Part shown: positions 46,993 to 60,209 of the stretch, piece after piece
Numbering within the stretch: the stretch's first letter is position 1
Layout: the number at the start of each line of letters is the position of its first letter
Source of the DNA: Athripsodes cinereus
Taxonomy: Eukaryota; Arthropoda; Insecta; Trichoptera; Leptoceridae
Length of the DNA: 64,000 nt
Assembly (NCBI GenBank): GCA_947579605.1
Contig: OX388314.1
Coordinates: 5,084,001-5,148,000 of the forward strand
Direction: 5' to 3'
Notes under the pieces: model-generated
The model's database searches: none
Told to the model about the DNA's origin: nothing
Seen by the model: the letters and a program-made list of their open reading frames with translations, nothing else
Made by a program: the position numbers and the translations under genes

Positions 46993-49434
46993 TATAGGGA
47001 CTCACAAAAACAATAAAAAAATTAAATTTATTTTACTTGAAGATAGATAAGATAGCTTAGTAAGCCGTAAACGTCAAGAAAAATAGAAGAGCAAAAAAAC
47101 GATACAGCTAACTTAAAACTTCAAGACCTTCGAATGATATTCTTGAAAGACTACATTACAAACACTATTTTTTTTTTTTAAATAATCAAAGTAAAAAAAT
47201 TTCAAGCTGTCATAACTATTTGAGAAGATAAAATTCGTAGCGAAAAATTGTGCCGGATTACGCATCGTCAGGATTAGAGCATTTTCACTGTAGTTCACGC
47301 ACTTTATTGAGGTGTGCAACGGAGGAGAAAAAAATGCGAATATGTACATACATAAAGAGCTTGATAAAAATAATAATAATAAAGGGGAAGCATGCTGCAA
47401 GAACGGAACATAACATTGTTCATAACATTAATAAATAAATAAAAAACAACATTAATTATTACTCTATATACAGTTGTAGTAGTAGTATTAATAGTACTAG
47501 TTAGTAGTTATCATAGAAATAATAAGATAAAGTACCCGGTGCAAGTACAGATACTCGTGTCTGAATATTAATTAGGATGTAAGTTATTCGAGAGAACAAA
47601 ACGGGTACACGTTTAAATAATATATAATAATAATATTAACAATAAATAGCTAAAAGAGTTCAAGTGTGAAAATATAATAAATAAATAAATAAACAAAATT
47701 CATCTAGAAAACGAAGAAGTTTAGACTATAATAATAACGGTGATACTAAGAAAATAAATAATTATTTTATTCTTGTTTTTTTTTCATATTATATTGTGGC
47801 AACGACGAAGGAGAAAGCATAAGATATATCATATAAATGAATAAAGTGGGTGTGATATACAGTATATGCACTTGCCCAGGTTTTGCTATGGTCAGTTAAA
47901 TAAAATAAATCATATTTCATCCAAGAAGTACGTAACCATAGTGGGTACATTGTACGGACTCGGTTCACTTAATTACGATAAATTCTTATTTATTTATAAA
48001 TACACACATTACACAAATGAATTATTGAGAACCGAGCAATTAAAAAATTCCTAGACACTTAAGCGAACGTGGTGAAGCGCTAGGAATAAAAAAAAAGAAG
48101 TTATTAACAAAATAATCATTTTTATTTTTCTTTGATGTTTGTTTGGCAAAATATCTAAATAATTCTACGTGTGTTTTGCAGTTTGAGGAAGAATAAAAAT
48201 TATATATCCATCTAGCATAGCTGAAGATCGATTTTTTAGAGTACCGAATGGTGTGTAACTACTTACTTTGTACTATGTAATACAGTGATTCATTAAATAT
48301 TGTAATACAACATACATGGATGTGTCGTTCATTGCTCTGCGAATGAACTCAAAAACGGACGATAGATAGATTTAACATACACGTGGATCGAATTATTCGC
48401 AAACGGAATAGAAATGAAATACTTGCTTTATACTTCAGTATCTTTCAGAATGAAAAAACTGTATCCATATATTAAAAAAAACAATGAGATTATAAACAGT
48501 GAAATATTAAGTTCACCTCAAAGGTCCTCGAAAAAGTTTTAATTTTCTACACATTTTAAATTAAATATTTTTAATTATCATCGTTATCAAAAATTGTAAC
48601 CATGTAATATTTTATTACAAGGTGATATATTGATGATAATGAAATTAAAATACGAATTATCTACGTCGCATACACACCCATAGCGTACTTATAATATTAA
48701 TAAAGATACCAAATTCCTAACGCGCAATAAGAAAATCAAACGCAAGTTAGGTATGAATTTATACCGTAGTCACGTGATACGTAAATATCATATTGAACAG
48801 GTATTATCGAATCAATTTCAAATAAGGAATGCAAAAGCGTCATAAGTTTAGTATTCAGTCTGTCAGTCGTGCGCTATTCTAGGAATTACGTAACATTTTA
48901 ATTCTCAAACAGCTGAGATGATAAAACGAATAGGTTAATTATTTATTTGAATTCTATTTAATCAAATACATAACAAAAAGAAGTACTGTATATCAAGTTG
49001 AGATATAGAATCGACCCTACACATACATCGCAGTTATGAAGTAAACATAAGAATAAAGCACTGTGTTCCCAATATTGCCGAATTAGCGATCAGGTGAACA
49101 AATTAGGCAATCTTAGATAGCTATAGGTATCTAGTAGGAAAAGAGACGTCTGGTTCACTGTAGTGCGCGATTGTAATATAAACAAGTGATTCGAATCGTG
49201 GAGTCAGTGAATTGAATTCGTGGGGCCCGCTCTTTGAGTGTTATCATCAACTAACTTCATAATGACGATGTGTATGTACATAAAAATATAATAATAGCGA
49301 TATATATATACTGCGGCCTTGTGCGAGATCTCTTGGAGGTTCACGGCTAAAATCCCCACCACTTACATAGTTATCTGTTTATCTATCATTTCGTATAATA
49401 ATCATAAAAAACTTTTTTGTTAATAGCATTTAAG

Positions 49435-49530
49435 AGACGACGACTGCGCGGGCGGTCGACGGGTTGATCGGTCGGTAACCGGAGCCTTGTGACGTCAGGA
49501 CAAGGCGTGCAAAAATGCGCGAAAAATAAT
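49435..49530. promoter_or_regulatory. GC-rich intronic island with CRE and E2F-type site
   Basis: In the Myc intron, a CG-containing block holds TGACGTCA (49490-49497) and, 20 bp further, a sequence reading TTTTTCGCGC on the minus strand (49517-49526). The pair repeats the CRE + E2F arrangement seen near 31.8 kb. Possible enhancer; inferred from motifs only. Confidence 0.35.
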
Positions 49531-50701
49531 TATGTATTGTTGTTATGTTAACAAACAATAAAACAGCGAAAAATCGTTCGAAGCTATTGAATAAAAGAAA
49601 CATAACTGAAGAACTAAGTTTTCGGCTAAACGGATTGATCATAAGATTTTAAATGACCGACTGTGCTTACTATACCGGGAGAAACAAATATTCATAGTAA
49701 AAGGAATCCGAAAGAGAGATTTCTAGTAATAAATTATCGAATGATCGATTTGTTTATATAATGGATAAATTAATGTGACCGATATTTGAGAACAATGTAT
49801 TGTTAATTATCTAATGATCGTACTTTCTCATTATCAGATAGGTATCGTATTTTAAACATAGACGGGAAATTAATTTTTCCACATTACGATACAAATTCGT
49901 TGACAGTATATAGATACTATTTCCGATTAGTAGGTACCTATACGAAAGAACGAATGACCAAATAACAAAAAAATATTCGAATGCGAATCAACATTCGAGA
50001 AATAATTTTAAAATATTTTCGAGATGAAAAATCTACTCGAGTGTGAAAACGATAACAAAAATAGTACTGCTACATAGTGTCGTACAAAAAATACGAAATA
50101 AAAAAAAAAACAAGTCAAAATTAGATAGAAATCCAGAACACTCTGGTTGCATCTGAATACTCATCATCGCGTCAGAAATGTAGTATAGGTACACTTATAG
50201 GTAACATCTAAACGAATAATTTTTCTGCGCAATACAACAAAAATATGTTATGTGTAGTATAATATGTAATAAGAAATGAAACATCATCCATAGGTACATC
50301 CATACAATGACGCTTAAATAATTCGATCACCTGTCTTTTAAGCATATGTACCTATTATTACATGGATACCTACTAGATGTGGCTGTCCATATGATTTTTA
50401 AGTCCAGTTCGCATAGATACAACAAGATAGATATAAAGATAGACGAACACAGCTGATTTTCTACCAATACATTGTATCCGTAGTACTGTATACTGAATAC
50501 TGCGTGCGTACAACAGTGCGGAAGATTCATACGTTGCGGGCGGACGCCTCCGATGTATTTTATTACCAGATACCTACGGCATGTATGTATATTAGTAGTT
50601 GCTTATACGCAGCTGAGCCTATTATATTAGGAAACATCAAATTCGCAACGTTTGAATCATTGTCACTTACTGACTTATTCATATTATGATAAACTAAATA
50701 T

Positions 50702-51209
50702 CGTCGTTCCATATTCAAAAAGAGACATGTGCACACATTTTTAATTGGGCATATATATATTTAGTTACAATCCATTGGATTGGTCTGCAACGAGTTTGGT
50801 TTTTCTTCTCCATTCCTCCCTATTCTCAGCCAGTCTTTTAAGCTCTACGTATGAGCCACAGTTCATGTCCCTCTTCAGTTGGTCCATATATGCGTCTCTT
50901 GGTCGGCCTCTGCCATTTGTTCCCTCGGTCTTACCCTCCGCGATGGCGATGAGTAGTCCTGGGTGCCTGATGTTGTGGCCAATCCAGTTAGCTCGTTGTT
51001 CATACTCTTTTAAAACTGTTCATTAAGGCATTAAAATTGTAGTTTGGACTTTCTATTGGCATATGATATTATTCTTTAAGTATTGAATTTTAATATTTGA
51101 TACAAAGAATCACTTTATAAAATGGTTATGATGTCATTATGAGCAGTTTATTCTGGAAATGTCAAAACATTTAAGAATTCACATGTCACTTTTTGAATAT
51201 GCAACGACG
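50702..51209 (+). mobile_element. MITE copy 2, interrupted by a LINE tail
   Basis: Same ends as the 25300 copy and same orientation; flanked by atat on both sides (50698-50701, 51210-51213). The right two-thirds (51004 on) aligns closely with 25350-25556. The LINE tail at 50753-51003 inserted later. Confidence 0.8.
50753..51003 (-). mobile_element. LINE tail nested in a MITE, (AT)n end
   Basis: Minus strand reads WIGHNIRHPGLLIAIAEG, then GRGRPRDAYMDQLKRDM, then ELKRLAENREEWRRKTKLV and ADQSNGL-stop, followed by an (AT)n tail at the low-coordinate end. It interrupts the MITE at 50702-51209 at a cat triplet found once in the uninterrupted copy (25300-25556) and on both sides here, so the target duplication is about 3 bp. 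Confidence 0.75.
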
Positions 51210-51214
51210 ATATT

Positions 51215-54200
51215 TCGTCTAGCAGCGAATGAATATTAATATGATTATGATGATGAAATCATTCGTGATGACATCACTAGCAAAACATGACAAGCACTAC
51301 TATTTCAAACACATTTTTCTCAAAATTGTGAAAAATGAATTATCGTAAATGCAAATAAAAATGCATCTCGTTTGTTGTTGATAAGTAGAGGTGTCGTAGA
51401 AAGACGTGCTTGAATAATAATATTAGATTGTTTTACATATCGAGTAAATCGTGATTTCTGTGTACCTATTATTATTGATACAGTATCGATCCTCAAGGTG
51501 GACAAGGATGCGATAATGTGATACAAGGAAATCGTTAGCGAATATTGATATTGTTAGTGGGTACATTATGAATATTAAAATACACGAGGTATGCAGTTAT
51601 GAGAATAATGATAAAAACTGGAATTATCATCGTGATTAAAAGGACAACAATCAAAGGACGAATGGAGTGGAATATCTGAGAACGTAACGGTTGTACGATG
51701 TAGTAAAAGTTCAAAAAAAATCTTCCGATTATACTAAACGACTATTATTATCATCGATCGATACTAAGAATAGTACGTAACGCGGTGTACCGATAATTAA
51801 AAAAGTTTTTCTCGAATCTTGATGAAAGGAATAAAAAAAAACTCCGTATCAAAAGAGGTATTAGTAGACAGGCAACGATGGTACGTAGAAGTAAAATAAG
51901 TAAATAAAAATCACGATGCGTCTCCAGAGTGGAAAATATTCTGCTGCTGTTAGTACTAGTATGTATTGCAAGCAAACCAACCAAAACGTTCAATGTTCCA
52001 ACAGATTGAATCGACGACGAAGAAACGATCGAAATAATTTACACGAGCCAATAGTAATATTATAACTAATTAGTGGTACTCTAGTAATAGACGTAGTAGG
52101 TACAACAGACGAGCGCATTCAAAAGTGTTGTTATTTTAAAATTATTTTATACGTACAACGAGAATATTGGCGATAATAATATTTTGTTATTTACGCGCAA
52201 AAAACAAAATGTAAACAGTAAAAAACAAAAACAGCGCATAGTGTGTAAGCAGCATAAACAAGGATAAGAATGATGAAGTTTGTTATTTATAAGTTAGCAA
52301 TATAGATGGAGATAGATCAGATGTTAGACGGTCGCACCGTAGGGCAATGACCAGATAGCTGACGAACAAGTGATTTTTAGGCAAGACGTAATAGTAATCT
52401 ATACATACCTGTTGTACAGCGCTAATAAATAATAATATAATATGTAGTTAAGTATTATATATATTTTCAATAGATGTTTAAAATGGGAGAGGTACACGGT
52501 ACAAGCAGTGTGGCAATGATAAAAAGCTAAGTATAGGTACATAAGATAATAAATGTACAAGAGAAGAGAAGAATGAATAAAATAAATATAAAACTCTAGG
52601 AAGACTCTTCTCCGTCGTGTGAAAATAAAGATAAAAAGAAGAATTGAAATTCTTCAATCACCTGCAACACAATGCTGCTACTAGTAAAAAATAATAAGAA
52701 AAAAAAGACAAATAATAATAAGCGTAGCGATTGACCTGATCGGAACCAAAATGGATTAAACTGTAGATAGTAGAAATAATAACGAATAGATAAAATCACG
52801 GATTTTCCGTAGTGGGGATTACCAGAAGATATTGGTAATAACGTACTGTTCTTTTTTACTTTTAATTTATTCTAATTGATTCAATATTTTATTATTCGAG
52901 AGAATCAATTGAGATTCGTTAAGCTTTTGTATCATCACCATCTGATTTGATTTGATTCGAATAATCGCGCGCGCACAATATTCGTTTTGTTATTGTTATT
53001 ATTTACAGTTTTGTATTGTGTACGTTTGTGATTTGTTTACATACAAAATATGATAGGAATGCGTCGTCGTATAGTAAGTAGTAAGCAGTAATGCACACAA
53101 TAATAATAATACAAAGTATATTATACTGAATAACACATAATAATGATGACATATCGTTATTATGAAATACTGTGGATGTTTACTTACTACAATACAAATC
53201 AGGTGAAAATGAAATTATACGGAAAATGTAGCAACTATGCATATTTGTAAAACTTTCCCATAACATATTATAACATATTATTATTTTTTAATGGTAGTAA
53301 CAATAATGGGAATATTGCTATTCATAATATACGCATTGAACAATTATTTGATAGTGACAATTTAAATTTAAAAAAAAATTGTTTCATTCTGGACTCGCTT
53401 CCAAACGAAATAAAATCGAAACCAATCATCATGTTTGTATGAAGGTTCGCTCCCAAACTGATATCTCAAAAGAAGTGTATTTGTACAGTTGAAATAACTT
53501 TATTTCTCGGATATTGCAGGAGTTGCAGGAGTCCAAGGACTCCTATTTATCCGTTTAGGTGACGATTTATTTACAGTGTCATCTTGATCTAGTAATCTGC
53601 TTGTCAGACAGAGAACCTCTTGTTGGAGTCAAGAGACCGAACATGGTACTCCAGAATTACTTGAGCCAGCCCAGAGCCAATTCGAAAACGTCGGGACACT
53701 TTTCTTAAGACTGTTTGTATTTTGCACAATGATATTATTGAATTATTTTCAATCAAGATTATCTGACTGGTCAAGAATTGGAGATTCACGTTTTGTATGA
53801 ACACTTTGATAATAGAGTTAAAATACATCAGTATGAGATAGATACAAAAAAATAAGTACGTAGATAAATTTAATTATTATAAAGGTAGTTGAACCGTCCA
53901 ATAATTTAGTATTATAATATGTAATATATAATATGTACATTGCTGATTTGCAAGCGCAGCAACAACGTTACACATACATTAGATTAATAAACATTAACAT
54001 AACAAAAAAAAACCAAGTACATAATAATAATAAATTAGTTGGTACGTATTAAAAACACATAAGGAAGGAATCTCATACGATGCCATTGACCTATTACGTA
54101 AGATATATATAAAAAAAAAATATTCACAGGTATTTATATACCTACGAATAATAGATTATTTTGAACGTAGATGGTGTAACTACGCGATATGTGGTACGCG

Positions 54201-57200
54201 AAGTAACAACAAACAACACAAGTTACAACGATATTTCAATGTCAATGCGATATCCTCGACTATAGGATAATATTCATGAGTACATGTTACTGAAGTAGGT
54301 ATGCCCCTAATAATATTTTCTCATTAGTACTTCACTAGTACCTTGAAAGATAATTTGTAACTTTTCAGTAAGTACAGTATTACTGCGCTATTATTTATAC
54401 AGAGCATGATTCATGTTGATGGATAAGAAAAACGTATTGATATGATGTACAAGTTCAAGTTTTTGTCGTTCTCTTAGGTATTTTTGATCTTGAGTTAAAA
54501 CATGTACCTACGTGAGGTAGTAATTGAGTTATTAATGACCAAATAAATGCAGGTCACTGAACAACACCGCTCAAATTCAAGGATAAACTGCTATGCAGCC
54601 TTCGTACCTATTATATAGGATCACAAGTGCGTAGGAGATTTCATGTTAAAGGGACATCTCGAAAGAACTAAATTGGAAAACCTTCTTATGTAAGACAAAT
54701 TTAGTGGGTGATTTTATTTTTTCACAAACCCAGATGTACCTATCTTACGAAGCGGAACCAGAAAATCTGGGAATTTTCTGAGTATCAAAGTGTCAATTTG
54801 ATACTACAAAGTATCAGGGTGGCATAAAGTTACAAGGATATTTTCACGATACAATGTTTCAATGCAGTAGTAAGCAGTACCGAGAGTTGGTATTATTGCT
54901 ATACAAATACAATATCTATTAGAGTTAGAATGAGAAGTAGTTATACATAGTACCATCTGCTTTAGACGTATCGGTATTTCTCTCCTCTGTATAGATAGAC
55001 TACTAGGGTCAACGTATCGTCGTTGTATGAAAATTTAAATAGTATAATTGTACATACCTCACCAAGTATGTAGTAGAGATGCAATAGCAGACATACATAG
55101 AACAACAGCACACAAAGTTTGGCAACAATCCATATTGACTTTTTACAAAGCCAGTGGAAAATGATGATAAGTACTCGATACATACCATATTACTAAGTAC
55201 ACCTGCTAGGGTTAACATTTTAGAATGTATGGGCCTTTATCTCTAAAATAATGTATGAAAAAATATGAAAAACATTGTTCAGAATTTCATCGCAGTCGAG
55301 TTGGCACCGTACAATTTTGTACAATCTACGTAATTTTCAGCCATACAAACAAATACACATAATATAAAGACGATAATACGAATCTAATTAGAATCTTACA
55401 GAATTATACGTAACACCACCACAATTTTCTATGTCTTTTCAAAGAAACGCTTAGAAATAAACTATAGTTATATTGGATGCATGCCCTTTAATTTACTTCT
55501 GAATTACGTACAAATATAAGTGAAATAATAATGATATTATTGCCGATAGCTTAATACCAATGTCTTGAGTAGAACAATATTTCTTAGAAAAATATCAACT
55601 AGTTACGATATTATGATTGGTATCATCACATATAGTCACAATACGTGCATGCATGCAAATTGCATGTGTCATTATTACAGTATGTATTCGCTTTAGAACA
55701 TACTTGTGTACCTAACTAACTACCAGTAACAATCCGTAGAAAACCACCGCCCTTTTTAATTCGACGATTACCATTGGTAATAACAATCGAATTTGAATTC
55801 AGTAAACGAGCAATCACAATAATTGCATATTCATAATATTATAGAACGTTTGGGAATTTAAATTTCGAACGATTCTTAGAAAACAAGACGGATGTTATTA
55901 GGTACATAGATAAGCGTTGTTATGTTTCCCATAGACAACAACAGCCTTCGATGACACGGCGACGCGAAGACAGTCAAAACAACAATAATAATATGCTAAT
56001 GATATGCAACCGTAACAAACTTCGGAGTTTAATTTTCCGCTTCGAAATCGATTGGAAAATGGTACTAACAAATAAAAATGTCAGTAGACATAATAATATG
56101 TAGCAGAATTACATCAATTATTAATATTGGTGAACTGACTGAGAGACGATGGCTGGAGGAATTCCTCTCGCTGTGGCATTCCAACTATTTGGCGAGCGAA
56201 CGCAACCGGTTCTCAAGTCAAGACTGGTCACCGCCATGAGAGAGAATACATGGTGGTAGTGGTGGTTGGCACTACGTACATAATATAATAAATAAAATAC
56301 TATAACTAATACAATATGTGCAATGCAATAATGGCGGGAGAATAATATAATATATAGTGTAGCGGCGGGCAACACCGTTCTTAGTACATAGTGCCTCCGA
56401 CATTCCTTTATAGAGTGCGAGGGAGAGCAATGGTACTGTAAGATAGAGTTCGCGAGTCTCTGGAATCTGGACCAGATCTCCTCTGCATGTGCTAGTAGGT
56501 AGGTAGGTACTATCGTCAGACTCCGTGACTACTATATCACGGCATTCATGTCTTCTGCCTGTCTAGCAGCAACACTCGGCTAGGAAACGCTCTATTAAAA
56601 ACAACGGCGGGCATTGTTAACATAATTATTACACTATTATTCTCTTCACCTTATCTACTACATACAGTTATCCTGTCCCGCGGCCGATCTTCTCAATGGA
56701 TCCTGCGATCTTGTAATAATAATAATGATGATAGGAAGTATAGTGATAAAAATAATGTAAACGCCTCTGCAACACGAATTTATTTTTTTACAGACTGAAA
56801 ATAAATCGATACATTTCCTTATCAAACTGCACTAACCAAATAATGAATGCAATGTGGTATATGAATAAAATACAATAGTAGGTATTCGAGTACAAAGTTA
56901 TCTTCTGAATCAGAAGTAAATAATAGTAGACATTTGGAAAAGTAGTAAAACAATTTCCATCCCATGGGAATTGTTAAATTGCGAACTGGGATTGCAGGCA
57001 GAAGCAGAATGAAGAGCGTACAATATAGTTAGTAGCAGTAGGTATAATTGTAATAGTATAGGCTTGTTTTATTATTTCGAAAATGCAGTAAGTGTTTAAT
57101 CTTGTATGTGCATAACAGTAGAAGCACAAATGCGCAGTAGAAATGAAAATAAAATACAACCAGTAGTAGAGCGTACGAAAAGTTCAGACTTCGCCAGACG

Positions 57201-59500
57201 GGGGTGTTTCGTTAGTGGTGGTGGTGGGGTGTAATAACAGTAGTAGAGGCCGATGCGGCAGACACCGTAGGGTGGGAGAGACATAGAGACAGACGCACAC
57301 AGAGAGGTGCTGGGAGGGACATGAGAGAAGAAGACATTCAGGGTGGTTGGTGGAGACAGTGAGACCACAGTCAGGATATCTTATCGGCTGCTGCACTACG
57401 GAGACATGGCAATACAACAAATTGCATCAAAATATTATTATGCCTTATCGTATACGACTTACTAACTTACATACATATCCAATTGGAATCTAATTTATTT
57501 TTTTACAGAATGCGGACGTCATTCTGATTTCGACAGAATCGAGTCCAGGCATTTGACATGATCGTATCACAATATGTAACTAATATGAACGAACAATAGT
57601 GAGAGAGAGATTGTACATCGTACAATAATGAATCTAGAAATACATAACAAATATTGGTGAATGATGATATCTAGCAACAGACCGGAAAAGCTATTACAGT
57701 TAACAAAAACTTTGCACATTACAAACATCAGTTGTAGCTGTACTGACAAAATAAATAGCAGTCGATGAGCTGATATCTGGCGATATAAATACAGTTTAAT
57801 ATGAATATAATAAAATAATATCAGATCGATTCATTCAAACTGTGATAGACTAAAAAGAATACAAAAAGTTGAAACCAAATAATATTCATGTAAAAACCCA
57901 CGGCTATGGTGTTATTCGTCGGTGAATGAGTGAATGAATGAATACACGAAAAAAAACCATCACAAAATCCAGTTAGAATGTTAACCCTCCTTTCGGCTAT
58001 TCATACGACTGATTCTATTGAATTTGCGAATATTATTATATCTGTTCATTATTTTACACAAATTATATGCAAACCTACCTAAATATCGGCAGCGGTAATT
58101 TCGGAGGGAATACAACTGCCTTATTCTTATAATAAGTTAAGTTTCAAGAAATTCGTTGTATGTAGGTACAAGCAGTGGTTCATAAGTGAAGAGGGGTGCT
58201 CGACAAAAGGCAGATTAATACAAAAGGATTCGTGTATATTATATGTACTACAATAGTAGGTAATAACGCCAGCACATGCAAAACCGAGTCGATATACTTT
58301 CTCCAAGCATATTTATGATATGCTAGAACTTTAATAATAAAGAATATAATGTATATGGTGACATATGTATATTATAACAAATATATTTCAAACCAACTTT
58401 AAGTAAAACTTAGGACGAATGAAGTCCTTTAATGGAATTAAAATCAGTCCTAATCCAGTATGACTCTAAGAAGATTAATGTTTGCTTTATTTAAAGTTGA
58501 GAATACGATTCTGATTAGAGTCGAACACTGACAAATACTTAACGTAAAGATAACTTTAAACTTGGACACGAAGGTAGTTTGGAAAAAAGGATGTGAATGG
58601 TTTAAGACAAATAGTAGTAGTAGTAGTAGTAGTAGTAATAAAATATTACGATACCATTAATATTGATAAGTTAAGTACCGGTAAGTTAATTTATTTATTT
58701 AACAATAATGGCCCTTCTTAGGATGGAACAGGTTCGAATTATACCAAAAAGAAAATGTATATGGATAATAAATAATGAATGATACAGTTTGTTCTGTTGA
58801 ACAGACAACGACTGGACAACAAAGACAACAGGTTTTTAATCTTTTGACAACTGAGAAGTAAATATATAAACAATATATAATAATGCTGCAGTGTCATTAC
58901 TATTGGTAGTAGTAGAACAAAGAAAGCAAAGCAAGAGAGTGAGACAGTACAGCACTACAAGGTACAGTATATTCTTTCAGAGTCCAGCTTGGTTGAAATG
59001 AGGTTGAAACTAGGTAAAGTATACCCACTACTAAGGTTAGGTTAGGAGTCATAAAGGAAGTCTGATATTCAACAAAATCCCTCCTGTTAGTATCAAGAGA
59101 ACATAACGGAAAACACGTATTGTGACAAATAATAGCTACTATATACGCATCTATGAAATACAATTGTTAGATATGAACATAATACATATAAAAATAGAAG
59201 TATATCATAAAATAATTACAATATGTAGTAGGTATTATTTATTACTTGCAAGCGTATTGCGCGGGTAGAAAGCGCTCTAATACGTATCATACTAGATTTA
59301 TTTATGTTCTTATCCGTATTCATAGACAAAAATAACACTTTGTTAAATAATTATAATGCTATTGGTTATAGAAAGCCAAATCTTGACCTAGGTTTAAATA
59401 TTATCGTCGTTTGGTACCTACCGATTATGTTCCTAGAACAGGAAATCAGATGAGGAGGAAAAATCCGTATTGAAGTTAGTACAATACGATTATGTATGTA
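51215..59500. other. Intronic AT-rich DNA with scattered GC patches
   Basis: No coding exon or intact transposon. Patches of more mixed composition at 56130-56590 and 57180-57420 (GT/GA-rich) may be regulatory. Two related short segments, 53600-53700 and 59050-59115, share a word of the type cctcctgttagtatcaagag and may be remnants of one old repeat. 33260-37240, 39040-44280, 44690-45970 and 47000-49430 are also without nameable content. Confidence 0.4.
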
Positions 59501-59509
59501 GTAGGGACG

Positions 59510-59765
59510 GTTTTAAGAGGCGCTCAGTGTTGGTACTGTAGTATGAATGATAGGTTCCTTGCGTGGGAGTGGGGTGTGGTTGGCAGATATCAGGTGGCGA
59601 GAGGAGCCAAAGCGAAGAAGAGAAAGAAGAATATTTGAGGTTCAGTAGCCGTGCCGGTCGATATGGACCAAACGCGCAGGCGTCAACAGTACATGTTCTC
59701 TCCCGCCAAAACCCAAAAGTGACTTATCGCCGACACCCATGTGAATTTGACATTAGGTAGGAGGT
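59510..59765. promoter_or_regulatory. GC-rich intronic island with E2F-type site near the Myc N-terminal exon
   Basis: Lies 0.45-0.7 kb downstream of the N-terminal exon within the intron. It contains cccgccaaaa (59702-59711), TTTTGGCGGG on the minus strand, a textbook E2F word. It also has several CG dinucleotides (gcgcaggcgtc) in an otherwise AT-rich setting. Possible intronic control element. Confidence 0.3.
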
Positions 59766-60209
59766 ACATTTCGACATATGCCGCAATAAGATAATATCAA
59801 TCAATGCAAATACATACGCACATTATCAAACAGTACATGTTGTACATGTACATATCGATACTACAGACACTTTCTACTGAGACATTTTGTTAAAAATCAA
59901 TCAATGTATTATGAGTTTAGTAGTACAGTAGTAGGTATGTAATGTTGCGAAATTAAATAATGATGCCATGTTAAACCGCCCGCAGGGGTAAATACCGGCA
60001 ACATTATGTATGAACTATGTATTGACAATAATGATAGGCTATCGAGTGATAACGCTAAACCGAGTGAGTAACTAACTGGTAACAGGACTGGCAACTTTCA
60101 CACTGACCGACTGAGGGTTGAGTCGTTGCAATAATTACATACATAATATTAAACATATATGATAAGAGATTAGTAGTGACTGTGTGCTGTTATCAAACAA
60201 GAAACTTAC

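Larger units (their letters stand above)
31091..60209 (-). other. Myc: 29.1 kb intron of Myc
   Basis: The donor GTAAGTTTC at 60209 and the acceptor ending CACAG at 31091 delimit a phase-1 intron. Most of it is AT-rich simple sequence with many taataat and gtaggtac words. It contains a hAT-type MITE (44291), a second MITE (50702), two LINE tails (46855, 50753), a CR1/Jockey-like relic (33085), two copies of the short dispersed repeat (32930, 38930), and GC-richer islands near 31.6-32.1, 38.16-38.22, 40.27-40.37, 49.43-49.53, 56.1-56.6, 57.2-57.4 and 59.5-59.8 kb. No further Myc coding exon was found inside it, and the exons on either side already give a complete Myc domain order. Confidence 0.88.

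Noticed and set aside
50745..51026. 93-codon plus frame
   Set aside because: Antisense of the nested LINE tail.
57096..57420. Two overlapping minus frames of 78-90 codons
   Set aside because: Compositional artefact of a GT/GA-rich patch; no coding features.
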